A DNA stretch of 37,986 nt. It comes from Kitasatospora griseola. GTDB lineage: Bacteria; Actinomycetota; Actinomycetes; Streptomycetales; Streptomycetaceae. The stretch covers positions 77,608 to 115,593 of the forward strand of contig NZ_BMRI01000004.1 in NCBI RefSeq assembly GCF_014648555.1. Direction: 5' to 3'. Positions 7,714 to 18,070 of this stretch are shown in pieces. The translations under genes were made by a program, and so were the position numbers. The notes under the pieces were generated by a model, which saw only the letters and a program-made list of their open reading frames with translations, did not search any database and was not told the DNA's origin. Positions within the stretch are counted from its first letter, which is position 1, and the number at the start of each line of letters is the position of its first letter.

Positions 7714-8237
7714 TCGACGTGGCCGCCTACACCGTGCTGATCGCGCTGGTCGCCATCGAGCGACTGGCGGAGCTGCTGGTCGCCCGCCGGAACGCCGCCT
7801 GGAGCCTGGCCCGGGGCGGGGTGGAGTACGGGCGGGGGCACTATCCGCCGATGGTGGCCCTGCACACGGGGCTGCTGGTGGGCTTGCTGCTGGAAGTCCG
7901 GTGGGCGGAGCGGCCGTTCCTGCCTGGCCTGGGGTGGCCGATGCTGGTGCTGGCGCTCGCCGCGCAGGGGCTGCGCTGGTGGTGCATCGGGGTGCTGGGA
8001 CCGCGCTGGAACACCCGGGTGATCGTGGTACCGGGGCTGCCGCTGGTCGCCGGCGGTCCGTACCGGTGGCTTCGGCACCCCAACTACCTGGCGGTGGCAG
8101 TGGAGGGCTTCGCGCTGCCGCTGGTGCACACGGCGTGGGTCACGGCGCTCGGCTTCACCGTGCTCAACTCCCTTCTGCTGGCCACCCGGCTGCGCTGCGA
8201 GGAGGCGGCGCTGACGCTGTGCCGGGCCGCCGCGTGA
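7710..8237 (+). CDS. Isoprenylcysteine carboxyl methyltransferase-like protein (SrsB-like)
   Basis: This 175-residue membrane methyltransferase belongs to the ICMT family. It has about four or five hydrophobic helices, and the conserved C-terminal SAM-binding region reads GPYRWLRHPNYLAVAVEGFALPLVHTA, the RHPNY...E core of the family. In the srs-type cluster the equivalent enzyme O-methylates the phenolic lipid made by the type III PKS; that role is assumed here from gene order. The GTG start at 7710 overlaps the PKS stop codon (GTGA), implying translational coupling, and the stop overlaps the next start in the same way. A role in protein prenylcysteine methylation is unlikely in a bacterium. 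Confidence 0.88.
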   Translation: MIDVAAYTVLIALVAIERLAELLVARRNAAWSLARGGVEYGRGHYPPMVALHTGLLVGLLLEVRWAERPFLPGLGWPMLVLALAAQGLRWWCIGVLGPRWNTRVIVVPGLPLVAGGPYRWLRHPNYLAVAVEGFALPLVHTAWVTALGFTVLNSLLLATRLRCEEAALTLCRAAA

Positions 8238-9262
8238 TCGACCTGCTGGTGATCGGCGGCGGCCCGGCCGGGTTGGCCACCGCGATCCACGCCGCCCGCG
8301 CGGGGCTGTCCACCACCGTGCTGGAGCCGCGCCCGACGCCGGTCGACAAGGCCTGCGGCGAGGGCCTGATGCCGGGCGCGGTACGGGCGTTGGCCCGGCT
8401 CGGCGTCGCGGTCGAGGGGCGGCCGTTCCACGGCATCCGCTACCTGGAGGCCGACGGCTCGCGCGCCGCCGAGGCCCGCTTCCGCACCGGCCACGGCCTG
8501 GGCGTGCGCCGCACCGTCCTGCACGCGGCGCTCGCGGCCAGCGCCGAGCAGTCGGGGGTCCGGCGCACCACCGGCCGCGCGGAGGGTCTCACCATCACCG
8601 AACAGGCCGTCACAGTAGGAGATTTGACCGCTCGGCACCTGGTCGCCGCCGACGGCCTGCACTCCCCCGTGCGCCGCGCGCTCGGACTGCACCGGCCGAC
8701 CGACGCCCGCCGGCCGGCCCGGTACGGGCAGCGGCGGCACTTCGCGGTGCGGCCGTGGAGCGACCTGGTGGAGGTGTACTGGTCGCGGCATGCGGAGGCG
8801 TACGTCACGCCGGTGTCCGAGGGGACGGTCGGGGTGGCGGTGCTCGGCTCGCAGCGTCTGCCGTTCGATCGGCAACTCGACCAGTTCCCAGCCCTGTTGG
8901 CGCGGATCGGCGGCGCGGCGGCCGGGCCGGTCCGCGGCGCCGGTCCGCTGCGGCAGCACGCCGGTGCGCGGGTGCACGGTCGGGTGCTGCTGGTCGGGGA
9001 CGCCGCCGGCTACCTGGACGCCCTCACCGGCGAGGGGATCGCGATCGCCCTGGCCTCCGCCGAGGCGGCCGTCCACTGCCTGACCGCCGACCGGCCCGCC
9101 GGGTACGAACGCGCCTGGCGGCGCGCCACCCGGCCCTACCGGCTGCTCACCACGGCGCTCCTGACCGCCCGCCACCATCCCCTGGTCGGGCCGAGGATCG
9201 TCCGACTGGCGGCCGTGGCACCGCCGTTGTTCCGGAGCGGCGTCAACCTGCTGGCCCGTTGA
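8234..9262 (+). CDS. FAD-dependent oxidoreductase / aromatic hydroxylase (SrsC-like)
   Basis: This 342-residue flavoprotein belongs to the p-hydroxybenzoate hydroxylase / geranylgeranyl reductase group. The N-terminal Rossmann motif IGGGPAGLATAIHAA (about 7-21) binds the FAD ADP part. VAADGLHSPVRRALG is the DG motif and GRVLLVGDAAGYLDALTGEGIAIAL is the GD motif that binds FAD ribose. ACGEGLMPGAVRALARLGV is typical of the family. In the syntenic S. griseus cluster, SrsC hydroxylates the alkylresorcinol ring to a hydroquinone or quinone; I infer a similar tailoring step. The GTG start overlaps the methyltransferase stop by four bases. Its last 20 bases overlap the 3' end of the convergent P450 gene. 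Confidence 0.88.
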   Translation: MIDLLVIGGGPAGLATAIHAARAGLSTTVLEPRPTPVDKACGEGLMPGAVRALARLGVAVEGRPFHGIRYLEADGSRAAEARFRTGHGLGVRRTVLHAALAASAEQSGVRRTTGRAEGLTITEQAVTVGDLTARHLVAADGLHSPVRRALGLHRPTDARRPARYGQRRHFAVRPWSDLVEVYWSRHAEAYVTPVSEGTVGVAVLGSQRLPFDRQLDQFPALLARIGGAAAGPVRGAGPLRQHAGARVHGRVLLVGDAAGYLDALTGEGIAIALASAEAAVHCLTADRPAGYERAWRRATRPYRLLTTALLTARHHPLVGPRIVRLAAVAPPLFRSGVNLLAR

Positions 9263-10570
9263 TCCGATCGGTCGGCGTCATCGGCTGCGGGCCCGGCGAC
9301 AGCACCAGTCTGGGCTGCGGCCGCACCGGCCCCTCGGCGGCGGGGCGGAGCCGCCAGCGGCCGGCGATGGTGGCCAGGGCCAGGGTGGCCTCGACGGTGC
9401 CGAAGCGGTCGCCCGGGCAGCGGGTGGCACCGAGGCCGAACGGCAGGTAGGCGTCCCGGTGGACGGCGCCGGGGGCGAAGCGGTCGGGGTCGAAGCGGGT
9501 GGGGTCGGGGAACAGCTCGGGGCGGCGCTGGAGCAGGTACAGGCAGCAGACCACCAACGCACCGGCGGGCAGCCGGGCGCCGCCGAGTTCGAGCGGGCGG
9601 GTGGTGGTGCGGCTGACCGCCCAGGCGGGCGGGTAGAGCCGCAGGGCCTCGCTCACCACCTGGGCGGTGTAGGGGAGTTGGGCGAGGTGCTGCCAGCGGG
9701 CGGGTTCGCCGGCCGGGCCGGCGTCCAGCTCGGCGTGCAACTTCCGCTCCACTTCGGGGTGTTCGGCGACCAGGCGGAGCGACCAGGCCAGCGCGGAGGA
9801 GGTGGTCTCGGCCCCGGCCAGCACCAAGGTGGCGACCTGGTCGGCGAGTTCGCGCTCCGCCAACGGGCGTCCGTCCTCGTCGCGGGCGGCCAGCAGCAGC
9901 GACAGCACGTCCCCGTGGTCGACGCCGCGGGCCCGGTAGTCGGCGATGATGGCGGCCACCCCGGCGTGCCAGGCCCGCAGCGCCCGGCGGTACTCGCGGC
10001 GGGCGGGGGTGGGCAGCAGGTCGGCGGCGGGGGCAGCACGACCCGCAGGTACAGGCCGCGCAGCAGCACGTCCAGCGCGTGGCGCAGCCGTTCGCCGGCC
10101 TCGGCGGCCAGACCGGCCGAGAACAGGGTGCGGACGGCGACGGCGGTGGTGAGGGTGAAGGCCTCACGGGTGACGTCGACGGTCCGCCCGGCCCGCCAAC
10201 GGGCGGTGAGCGCGGCCGTTTCGGCCGTCATCGCCTCGGCGTAGCGCGGCAACAGGGCCTGCCGGAAGGCGGGTTGGACGATCCGGCGGAGCCGCTGGTG
10301 GTCGGCGTGCGGGCAGGAGGCGAGGCCGTTGCCGAGGAAGGTGCGGATCTTCGCGTAGAGCGGGCCGGTGCGGTCGAAGTCGGCCCGGTCGGTGAGCACC
10401 CGCCGGATCAACTCCGGTGCGCCGACCAGGTACAGCTCGCGCGGGCCGACCCGGACCCGGACCAGGTCGCCGTGCGCGGGCAGGGTGTCGAGGAAGGCGA
10501 GCGGGCGGGCGAGCATGGCCGGGAGGTGGCCCAGCAGCGGGAGGCCGCCGGGGGCGGTGGCGGGGTGCAC
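9243..10570 (-). pseudogene. Cytochrome P450 with a one-base frameshift
   Basis: Together two frames encode a complete bacterial P450. The N-terminal part (start GTG 10570, HPATAPGGLPLLGHLPAM) runs through the C-helix motif HADHQRLRRIVQPAFR to RGLYLRVVLPPP. It continues in a second frame as DLLPTPARREYRRALRAWHA. That frame carries the I-helix AGAETTSS, the ExxR motif SEALRLYPP and the haem loop FGLGATRCPGDRFG. The break lies at the five-G run 10029-10033 (CCCCC on the coding strand). One more C would restore VVLPPAADLLPTP and give 443 codons including the stop. All catalytic motifs are intact, so this may be a sequencing indel, a recent null mutation or phase variation. It sits next to the type III PKS operon and could oxidise its product. 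Confidence 0.85.
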
Positions 10571-10590
10571 GGGCCCTCGATTCGGTGACG

Positions 10591-10632
10591 GGGCGCGAAT
10601 GGCGCACACGGGGGACGCGACTGGCGCACACG
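10591..10632 (-). promoter_or_regulatory. Two 20-bp direct repeats upstream of the P450 gene
   Basis: Positions 10591-10610 and 10613-10632 match in 18 of 20 bases; the identical core TGGCGCACACG recurs every 22 bp, about two helical turns. This is the geometry of a dimeric regulator binding one DNA face. It lies 21-62 bases before the chosen P450 start, in the divergent gap to the Nudix-like gene. A loose inverted repeat, ACGAT (10651-10655) and ATCGT (10664-10668), lies beside it. The regulator is unknown. Confidence 0.45.
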
Positions 10633-10755
10633 ATACGTCACCGTTCGACCACGATGTGCAACAATCGTGCCGCATCCGGGTGGTGATGATGCGTCAGGCA
10701 CGACTCTCGCCTCCGGCCCGGTGCCGGCTGCGGCCCCGGCCCAGCGACAGACGGG

Positions 10756-11142
10756 ATGCCTGTGCCCTCCACTCCCGCACCGATGGATGCCCCCACCACC
10801 GCCCGGTCCGGCCCCGGCGCCGTCCGGCGCCGCCTCACCGCCACGGTGCACGTCGACCCGGTCGGCCGGGTGTTGCTGTACCGGCGCACCGGATCGACCC
10901 CCGTCCACCCCGGCCACTACGACGTCCTGGCGGGCGCGGCACGCCAATGCCTGCACCCGACCGTCCAGTTGGCGAGCGGCTTCCTGGTGGTGCGCCGACT
11001 GCTGACGGACCGCCCGCCGGCGCCGGACCCGGCCGAGGTCGACTGGTGCGGTTTCGTCCCGCCCGCCGAGCTGCTGGCCGGCCGCTACCACCCGCTGGCG
11101 CCGGGCGGTCTGGACGTGCTGCGCCGCCTGTTCGCCGGCTGA
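10756..11142 (+). pseudogene. Nudix hydrolase-like protein lacking the Nudix box
   Basis: This 128-residue frame begins like streptomycete Nudix hydrolases: RLTATVHVDPVGRVLLYRRTGSTPVHPGHYDVLAGA corresponds to the first strands. It ends like them too: EVDWCGFVPPAELLAGRYHPLAPGGLDVLRRL. Between these, where the catalytic GX5EX7REUXEEXGU helix should be, there is only RQCLHPTVQLASGFLVVRRL, with no Glu cluster. About 30 residues appear to be missing or replaced. It cannot bind metal in the normal Nudix manner and is probably an internally deleted pseudogene. A non-catalytic protein is the alternative. ATG 10783 is another possible start. No clear ribosome site was seen. Confidence 0.55.
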
Positions 11143-11245
11143 GCCCGCTCGCCGCCGCACCGTCCGCGACGGGCTGCACACGCTCCGCCGCCACCTCGTG
11201 ACCTGCACCGATGCCGGTCCGCCCGGGGCGCGCGACACTGGGGGT

Positions 11246-11488
11246 ATGAGCGAGACCGGAGACATATTCCACCCGCCGGTGGTGGTCCGCCCGCCGACCC
11301 GCGGGGCGCGGCCGTACCGGCGGGTGGAGATCTACGGACGGACGGTGGGGCGGGCCACCTCGGCGGAGGACGTGGCGGAGTTCGTCCGCCGCGCGGGCGT
11401 GGACGAACCGGACCTGGACGACCCCGAGCTGGTCGCCTGGCGCGGCGGCGACCGCACCGTGTGGGCGCAGCCCGAGCAGGCGACCTGA
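11246..11488 (+). CDS. Hypothetical small acidic protein (80 residues)
   Basis: I do not recognise this family. The protein begins MSETGDIFHPPVVVRPPT. It has a central stretch RRVEIYGRTVGRATSAEDV that could form a strand and helix, and a conserved-looking acidic tail (VDEPDLDDPELVAWRGGD). There is no signal peptide or membrane helix. The frame is open to a GTG at 11198, but ATG 11246 is preferred because GGGGG lies immediately upstream (11240-11244) and the extra residues look non-coding. CACACT-like sequence just before could be a -10. It ends 23 bases before the convergent ABC permease gene. Confidence 0.6.
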   Translation: MSETGDIFHPPVVVRPPTRGARPYRRVEIYGRTVGRATSAEDVAEFVRRAGVDEPDLDDPELVAWRGGDRTVWAQPEQAT

Positions 11489-11511
11489 CGTCGGTCCGAT
11501 CGTTCGGTCGC

Positions 11512-12330
11512 TCAGACCGCCCTGCGGTACAGCCAGACGCCGAGCGGCGCGAACGCCGCGACGATGCCGACGTCCCAGGCGAGGGCCTGCCAGACCTGTG
11601 AGCCGACCGGCGTGCCCAGCATCAGGGCGCGGACCGCGTTGGCGGTGATGGTCACAGGCTGGTGGTTGGCGAACACCTGGAGCCAGCCGGGCATGGTCGA
11701 GGTCGGGACGAACGCGGACGACGCGAAGACCAGCGGGGCCAGCACCGGGAAGGCCGCGGCGGTCGCGGTCTCCGGGTCGCCGACGGCCAGTCCGACCACG
11801 GCGAACACCCAGGACATCGCGAAGCCGAACGCCACCACCAGCAGCGCCCCGGCCAGGAACCCCCAGACGTCGCTGTGCACCCGGAAGCCGACCAGGAAGC
11901 CGACGCCGCTGATCAGCGCCACCACGAACACGTTCCGGACCAGGTCGGCGGCCGTCCGCCCGGAGAGCACCGCGGAGCGGGCCATCGGCAGCGACCGGAA
12001 CCGCTCCATCAGGCCGGTCTGCAGGTCGGTGGCCAGGCCGATCGCGGTGTTGACCGCGCCGAAGACGACCACCTGCACGAACACGCCCGGCATCAGGTAG
12101 TCGACGTAGCTCACCCCGTGCAGGGCCGCGCCGACCACGCCGCCGAACACGTAGCGGAACAGCAGCACGAACACGACCGGCTGCACCGTGGAGAAGATCA
12201 GCAGCCGGGGCACCCGGCGCAGCGCGATCAGGTTGCGCCCGCAGACGGCCAGGCCGTCCCGGACGGGGGCCAGCAGGCGTCCGGACAGGCCGGGCGCGGG
12301 GGCGAGGTCGGTAACGGTGACGGCGGTCAT
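11512..12330 (-). CDS. ABC-2 type transporter permease (DrrB-like)
   Basis: This 272-residue inner-membrane protein is the permease half of an ABC-2 exporter. Six hydrophobic segments are visible, starting with LLIFSTVQPVVFVLLFRYVF. Phrases such as YVDYLMPGVFVQVVVFGAVNTAIGLATDLQTGLMERFRSLPMARSAVLSGR are characteristic of the DrrB/daunorubicin-resistance permeases. The start ATG overlaps the stop of the ATPase gene (ATGA), so the two proteins should be made in equal amounts. Substrate is unknown; related pairs export hydrophobic drugs, antibiotics or lipids. No regulator gene adjoins the pair. Confidence 0.92.
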   Translation of the reverse strand: MTAVTVTDLAPAPGLSGRLLAPVRDGLAVCGRNLIALRRVPRLLIFSTVQPVVFVLLFRYVFGGVVGAALHGVSYVDYLMPGVFVQVVVFGAVNTAIGLATDLQTGLMERFRSLPMARSAVLSGRTAADLVRNVFVVALISGVGFLVGFRVHSDVWGFLAGALLVVAFGFAMSWVFAVVGLAVGDPETATAAAFPVLAPLVFASSAFVPTSTMPGWLQVFANHQPVTITANAVRALMLGTPVGSQVWQALAWDVGIVAAFAPLGVWLYRRAV

Positions 12331-13292
12331 TTCGGGCCTCCGGAGGTGCGGTGGCCGGTGAGGGCGAGGTAGACGTCGTCCAGGCTGGATTCGCGGACGG
12401 CGATGGTGCGCGGGGTGAGCTGTTCGGACTCCAGCGCGTGCAGGACGTCCATCAGCAGCAGTGACCCGTCCGGGCTGGGCAGGCGCAGCAGGGCGCCGTC
12501 GCGTTCGGAGGCGTGTTGGAGCTTGTCGGCGATCAGGGCGGCGGCTCGGACGGCGCGCGGGTCCTCGCCCATGCCGAGTTCCAGCACGGTGGTGCCGAGG
12601 CGGGCCTTGAGGGCGTGCGGGGTGTCGTCGGCGACCACCCGGCCCTCGGCGAGGACGGCGACCCGGTGGGCGAGCCGGTCGGCCTCCTCCAGGTACTGGG
12701 TGGTGAGCAGCACGGTGGTGCCGTCGGCGACGAGTTCCCGGATGAGTTCCCAGAGCGCGGTGCGGCTCTGCGGGTCGAGTCCGGTGGTGGGTTCGTCGAG
12801 GAACAGCACGGGTGGTTCGGGGACCAGGGCGGCGGCGACGTCGAGCCGGCGGCGCATGCCGCCGGAGAAGGTGCGGACGGGCCGGTCGGCGGCCCGGGTC
12901 AGATCGAACCGGGCCAGCAGGTCGGCGGCGCGCGGGGATCTCCGGCCGCGGGGCAGTTGGGTGAGCCGGCCGATCAGGCGGAGGTTCTCACGGGCTGTCA
13001 GGTTCGGGTCGACGGCGGCGTACTGGCCGGCCAGTCCGATCATCCGGCGCACCGCGCCCGGGTGGGCGACCACGTCGGTGCCGAGCACCTCGGCCCGGCC
13101 GCTGGTGGGCTGGATGATGGTGGTGAGGATGCGGATGGCGGTGGTCTTGCCCGCCCCGTTCGGCCCGAGCAGTCCGAAGACGCTGCCGGGCGGCACTTCG
13201 AAGTCGACGTCGTCGAGGGCCACGAGGTCCTTGAATCGCTTGCCGAGCTTCCGGACCCGGATCGCCGGTGCGGTGCTGTGCTGGGTGGTCAT
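12327..13292 (-). CDS. ABC transporter ATP-binding protein (DrrA-like)
   Basis: This 321-residue cytosolic ATPase pairs with the downstream permease. Walker A is GLLGPNGAGKTT (about 40-51), the ABC signature FSGGMRRRLDVAAAL is near 142, and Walker B VLFLDEPTTGLD follows near 162. The extended C-terminal region, GTTVLELGMGEDPRAV through SLDDVYLALTGHRTSGG, is the regulatory extension of the DrrA family. It provides the energy for drug or lipid export. ATG 13292 is preceded by GAGGGGG six bases upstream. The 230-base gap to the divergent lipoprotein gene should hold both promoters, but no consensus elements were seen there. Confidence 0.93.
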   Translation of the reverse strand: MTTQHSTAPAIRVRKLGKRFKDLVALDDVDFEVPPGSVFGLLGPNGAGKTTAIRILTTIIQPTSGRAEVLGTDVVAHPGAVRRMIGLAGQYAAVDPNLTARENLRLIGRLTQLPRGRRSPRAADLLARFDLTRAADRPVRTFSGGMRRRLDVAAALVPEPPVLFLDEPTTGLDPQSRTALWELIRELVADGTTVLLTTQYLEEADRLAHRVAVLAEGRVVADDTPHALKARLGTTVLELGMGEDPRAVRAAALIADKLQHASERDGALLRLPSPDGSLLLMDVLHALESEQLTPRTIAVRESSLDDVYLALTGHRTSGGPK

Positions 13293-13522
13293 GGGCGCCC
13301 CCTCGGGCGTGGTCGTACCTCTCCAGTGTCCGCCCGTCCGGGTGGGCCGCGCAGAGCGGCTGCCGGGCGGGCGGCGTCGACGGGCGGCGGGCGCGGGCGG
13401 TGGGCCGTCCAGGGCAACGGGGTACCCCCTGGTGCGGACCGGGCCCGCTCTGGGGTGGCCGGGCGGCGGGCGGCGGGGATGGATGGTGACCAGCCCCCGC
13501 CGCTCCGGCCCCAGGAGTCGTG

Positions 13523-15317
<1,795 letters not shown>

Positions 15318-15472
15318 CGCTACATCACTTCTGGCGCGAACGGAGTGCCGGCCGGCGGGCTGCGGTTGTGGGCGGCCGGGGCCGGTGTTCGAGTGGTAGG
15401 AAGTCGCGGTGGACGACCCTCGCCGCCGCGCGGCTACGGCGCCCGGCGGGTGCCCGAGGAGGAGTTCTCCCG

Positions 15473-16924
15473 ATGTCCCAGCACGTCCCGTTCACCACGA
15501 ACAACGCGGGTGTCCCGGTCGAGAGCGACGAGCATTCGCTGACGGCGGGCCCGGTCGGCCCGATCCTGCTGCACGACCACTACCTGATCGAGAAGATGGC
15601 CCAGTTCAACCGGGAGCGGGTGCCGGAGCGGGTGGTGCACGCGAAGGGCAGCGGCGCGTACGGCACCTTCGAGGTGACCCAGGACATCAGCCGGTTCACC
15701 AGGGCGGACCTGTTCCAGCCGGGCAAACGCTGCGACATGCTGGCCCGGTTCTCCACGGTGGCGGGCGAGCTGGGCTCGCCGGACACCTGGCGCGACCCGC
15801 GCGGCTTCGCGCTGAAGTTCTACACCGAGCAGGGCAACTACGACCTGGTCGGCAACAACACGCCGGTGTTCTTCGTCCGCGACCCGAGCAAGTTCCAGGA
15901 CTTCATCCGCTCGCAGAAGCGCCGCCCGGACAACGGCCTGCGCGACCACGACATGCAGTGGGACTTCTGGACGCTCTCCCCGGAGTCCGCGCACCAGGTG
16001 ACCTGGCTGATGGGCGACCGGGGCATCCCGAAGAACTGGCGGCACATGGACGGCTTCTCCTCGCACACCTACAGCTGGGTGAACGCGGCCGGCGAGCGGT
16101 TCTGGGTGAAGTACCACTTCAGGACCGACCAGGGCAACGACTTCCTGACCCAGGCGGAGGCGGACCGGCTGGCCGGCGCGGACGGCGACGTCCACCGGCG
16201 GGACCTGTTCGAGGCGATCGAGGGGGGCGACTTCCCGTCCTGGACGCTGCACGTCCAGGTGATGCCGTTCGACGAGGCGTGGGACTACCGGTTCAACCCG
16301 TTCGACCTGACCAAGGTGTGGCCGCACGGCGACTACCCGCTGATCGAGGTCGGCCGGTTCACCCTGAACCGCAACCCGGAGGACCACTTCGTCCACATCG
16401 AGCAGGCCGCGTTCGAGCCGTCCAACCTGGTGCCGGGCGTCGGCGTCTCCCCGGACAAGATGCTGCTGGGCCGGATCTTCTCCTACCCGGACACCCACCG
16501 GCACCGGATCGGCCCGAACTACGCGCAGCTGCCGCCGAACCGCTCGCACGTGCCGGTGCACTCGTACAGCAAGGACGGCCCGATGCGGTTCGACGCCGCC
16601 CGCACCGCCCGCCCGTACGCGCCCAACTCGTACGGCGGGCCGGCCGCCGACCCGGAGCTGTGGGGCGCGCCGCTGGGGTGGGACGTGGCCGGGAAGATGG
16701 TCCGCGAGGCGTACCCGCTGCACCGGGAGGACGACGACTGGGGGCAGGCCGGGACGCTGGTGCGCGAGGTGCTGGACGACGCGGCGCGCGGCCGGCTGGT
16801 CGCCAACATCGCCGGGCACCTGCAGGACGGCGTCTCCGCGCCGGTGCTGGAACGCGCTCTCCAGTACTGGCGCAACGTGGACCGTTCGCTCGGCGACCGG
16901 GTGTCCGCCGCCGTCGCCCGCTGA
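15473..16924 (+). CDS. katA: Monofunctional haem catalase
   Basis: This 483-residue catalase of the small-subunit type converts hydrogen peroxide to water and oxygen in the cytosol. Distal residues are His56 in [13 protein letters not shown] and Asn129 in [13 protein letters not shown]. The proximal haem ligand is Tyr338 in [14 protein letters not shown]. Length and motifs agree with the KatA-type clade, and nothing essential is missing. ATG 15473 has a strong AGGAGGAG (15457-15464) eight bases upstream. The 155-base upstream gap presumably holds the promoter, but I could not identify a CatR/Fur-type box. The downstream gap has a stem-loop. The symbol is by family, not by demonstrated orthology. 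Confidence 0.95.
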   Translation: MSQHVPFTTNNAGVPVESDEHSLTAGPVGPILLHDHYLIEKMAQFNRERVPERVVHAKGSGAYGTFEVTQDISRFTRADLFQPGKRCDMLARFSTVAGELGSPDTWRDPRGFALKFYTEQGNYDLVGNNTPVFFVRDPSKFQDFIRSQKRRPDNGLRDHDMQWDFWTLSPESAHQVTWLMGDRGIPKNWRHMDGFSSHTYSWVNAAGERFWVKYHFRTDQGNDFLTQAEADRLAGADGDVHRRDLFEAIEGGDFPSWTLHVQVMPFDEAWDYRFNPFDLTKVWPHGDYPLIEVGRFTLNRNPEDHFVHIEQAAFEPSNLVPGVGVSPDKMLLGRIFSYPDTHRHRIGPNYAQLPPNRSHVPVHSYSKDGPMRFDAARTARPYAPNSYGGPAADPELWGAPLGWDVAGKMVREAYPLHREDDDWGQAGTLVREVLDDAARGRLVANIAGHLQDGVSAPVLERALQYWRNVDRSLGDRVSAAVAR

Positions 16925-16934
16925 CCCTCCTCCG

Positions 16935-16967
16935 CCGCCCGCCCGGCTTCCCCTGCCCGGCGGGCGG
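16935..16967 (+). terminator. Stem-loop after catalase
   Basis: CCGCCCGCC (16935-16943) pairs with GGCGGGCGG (16959-16967) around a 15-base loop, 11 bases after the catalase stop. It lies just before the promoter of the next operon. Confidence 0.5.
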
Positions 16968-16973
16968 TGCTCG

Positions 16974-17019
16974 TTGACAACTCGGGCCCTCGGGGCAATC
17001 CTAAGCAAGCGCTTAGTCA
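16974..17019 (+). promoter_or_regulatory. Promoter with TetR-type operator for the kinase/dehydrogenase operon
   Basis: A perfect -35 TTGACA (16974-16979) is followed by 17 bases and AATCCT (16997-17002) as -10. The operator CTAAGCAAGCGCTTAGTCA (17001-17019) overlaps the end of the -10; its palindromic arms are CTAAGC and GCTTAG with a 4-base spacer. The same 19 bases, in the same position and orientation, occur at 21941-21923 in front of the SDR operon, next to a TetR gene. Binding there should block transcription initiation. Confidence 0.8.
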
Positions 17020-17047
17020 GCCCACGTTCCCCTGCGAGGTGCCCCCG

Positions 17048-18067
17048 ATGACCACCGCCGCTCCGCCCGGACTCGACCTGGAGAGGCTGCGCGCCCACCT
17101 GGACGTCGCGCTGCCCTCCCCCACCGCCGGACCGCTGACGGCCCGCCGGTTCGAGGGCGGCCGGTCGAACCTGACCTACCTGGTCGAGGACGGCGCCTCC
17201 CGCTGGGTGCTGCGCCGGCCCCCGCTCGGGCACGTGCTGGCCACGGCGCACGACATGACCCGCGAGTACCGGGTGCTGGCCGCGCTGGCCCCGACCGCGG
17301 TGCCGGTGCCGGACCCGGTGCTGCTGGTCGAGGACGAGGCGGTGATCGGCGCGCCGTTCTACCTGATGGAGTACGTCGAAGGCGTCGCCCACCGGGACGC
17401 CGGGACGCTGGCGGCGCTCGGCGAGCAGCGGGTGCACGGCCTCGGCGAGCGGCTGGTGGACACCCTGGTCGCCCTGCACGCACTGGACCCGGTCGCGGTC
17501 GGCCTGGCCGGGTTCGGTCGCCCCGAAGGCTTCCTGGAGCGCCAACTGCGGCGCTGGGGCAAGCAGTTGGACGCCTCCCGGAGCCGCGAGGTGCCGGGCG
17601 TCGACGAGCTGCACCGGCGGCTGGCGGACACCCTGCCCGACTCCCCCGCCCCCGCGCTGGTGCACGGCGACTACCGCCTGGACAACGTGCTGGTCGGCCC
17701 GGACGACCGGATCACCGCGGTGCTGGACTGGGAGATGTCCACCGTCGGCGACCCGCTCACCGACCTGGGCCTGCTGGTGATGTACACCGAACTGGCCCGC
17801 CGCTTCGACGGCGTGCTGCCCGGCGCCGCGCTCGCCCCCGGCTTCCCCGAAACCGACGAACTGGTGCGCCGCTACGCCGAGTCGTCCGGCCGGGACCTCT
17901 CCGGCCTGGGCTGGTACGTGGGCTTCGCCTCGTTCAAGCTGGCGGTGGTGCTGGAGGGCATCCACTTCCGCTGGACCCAGGGCGGCACGGTCGGCGCCGG
18001 GTTCGACCGGGTCGGCGAACTGGTGCCGCTCTTCGTGGAGTTCGGACGCACGTCGGTGGAGGGCTGA
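17048..18067 (+). CDS. Aminoglycoside-phosphotransferase-fold kinase of the ACAD10/11-associated type
   Basis: This 339-residue cytosolic kinase has the APH fold. FEGGRSNLTYLV is the glycine-rich region, RWVLRRPP carries the ATP-contacting basic residue, ALVHGDYRLDNVLV the catalytic HGD...N motif, and ITAVLDWEMSTVGDPLTDLG the metal-binding DxE block. This form is found beside, or fused to, ACAD10/11-like acyl-CoA dehydrogenases. In characterised relatives (LvaA of the Pseudomonas putida levulinate pathway; mammalian ACAD10/11) it phosphorylates the 4-hydroxyl of 4-hydroxyacyl-CoA. I infer the same reaction here. ATG 17048 is chosen because GAGGTG (17035-17040) lies seven bases upstream. The acyl-CoA dehydrogenase starts three bases after its stop. 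A TetR-type operator covers the promoter. Confidence 0.85.
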   Translation: MTTAAPPGLDLERLRAHLDVALPSPTAGPLTARRFEGGRSNLTYLVEDGASRWVLRRPPLGHVLATAHDMTREYRVLAALAPTAVPVPDPVLLVEDEAVIGAPFYLMEYVEGVAHRDAGTLAALGEQRVHGLGERLVDTLVALHALDPVAVGLAGFGRPEGFLERQLRRWGKQLDASRSREVPGVDELHRRLADTLPDSPAPALVHGDYRLDNVLVGPDDRITAVLDWEMSTVGDPLTDLGLLVMYTELARRFDGVLPGAALAPGFPETDELVRRYAESSGRDLSGLGWYVGFASFKLAVVLEGIHFRWTQGGTVGAGFDRVGELVPLFVEFGRTSVEG

Positions 18068-18070
18068 GCA

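Noticed and set aside
13293..13522. Search for promoter consensus between the ABC and lipoprotein genes
   Set aside because: No credible -35/-10 or ECF-type GGAAC element stands out, so no site is annotated.
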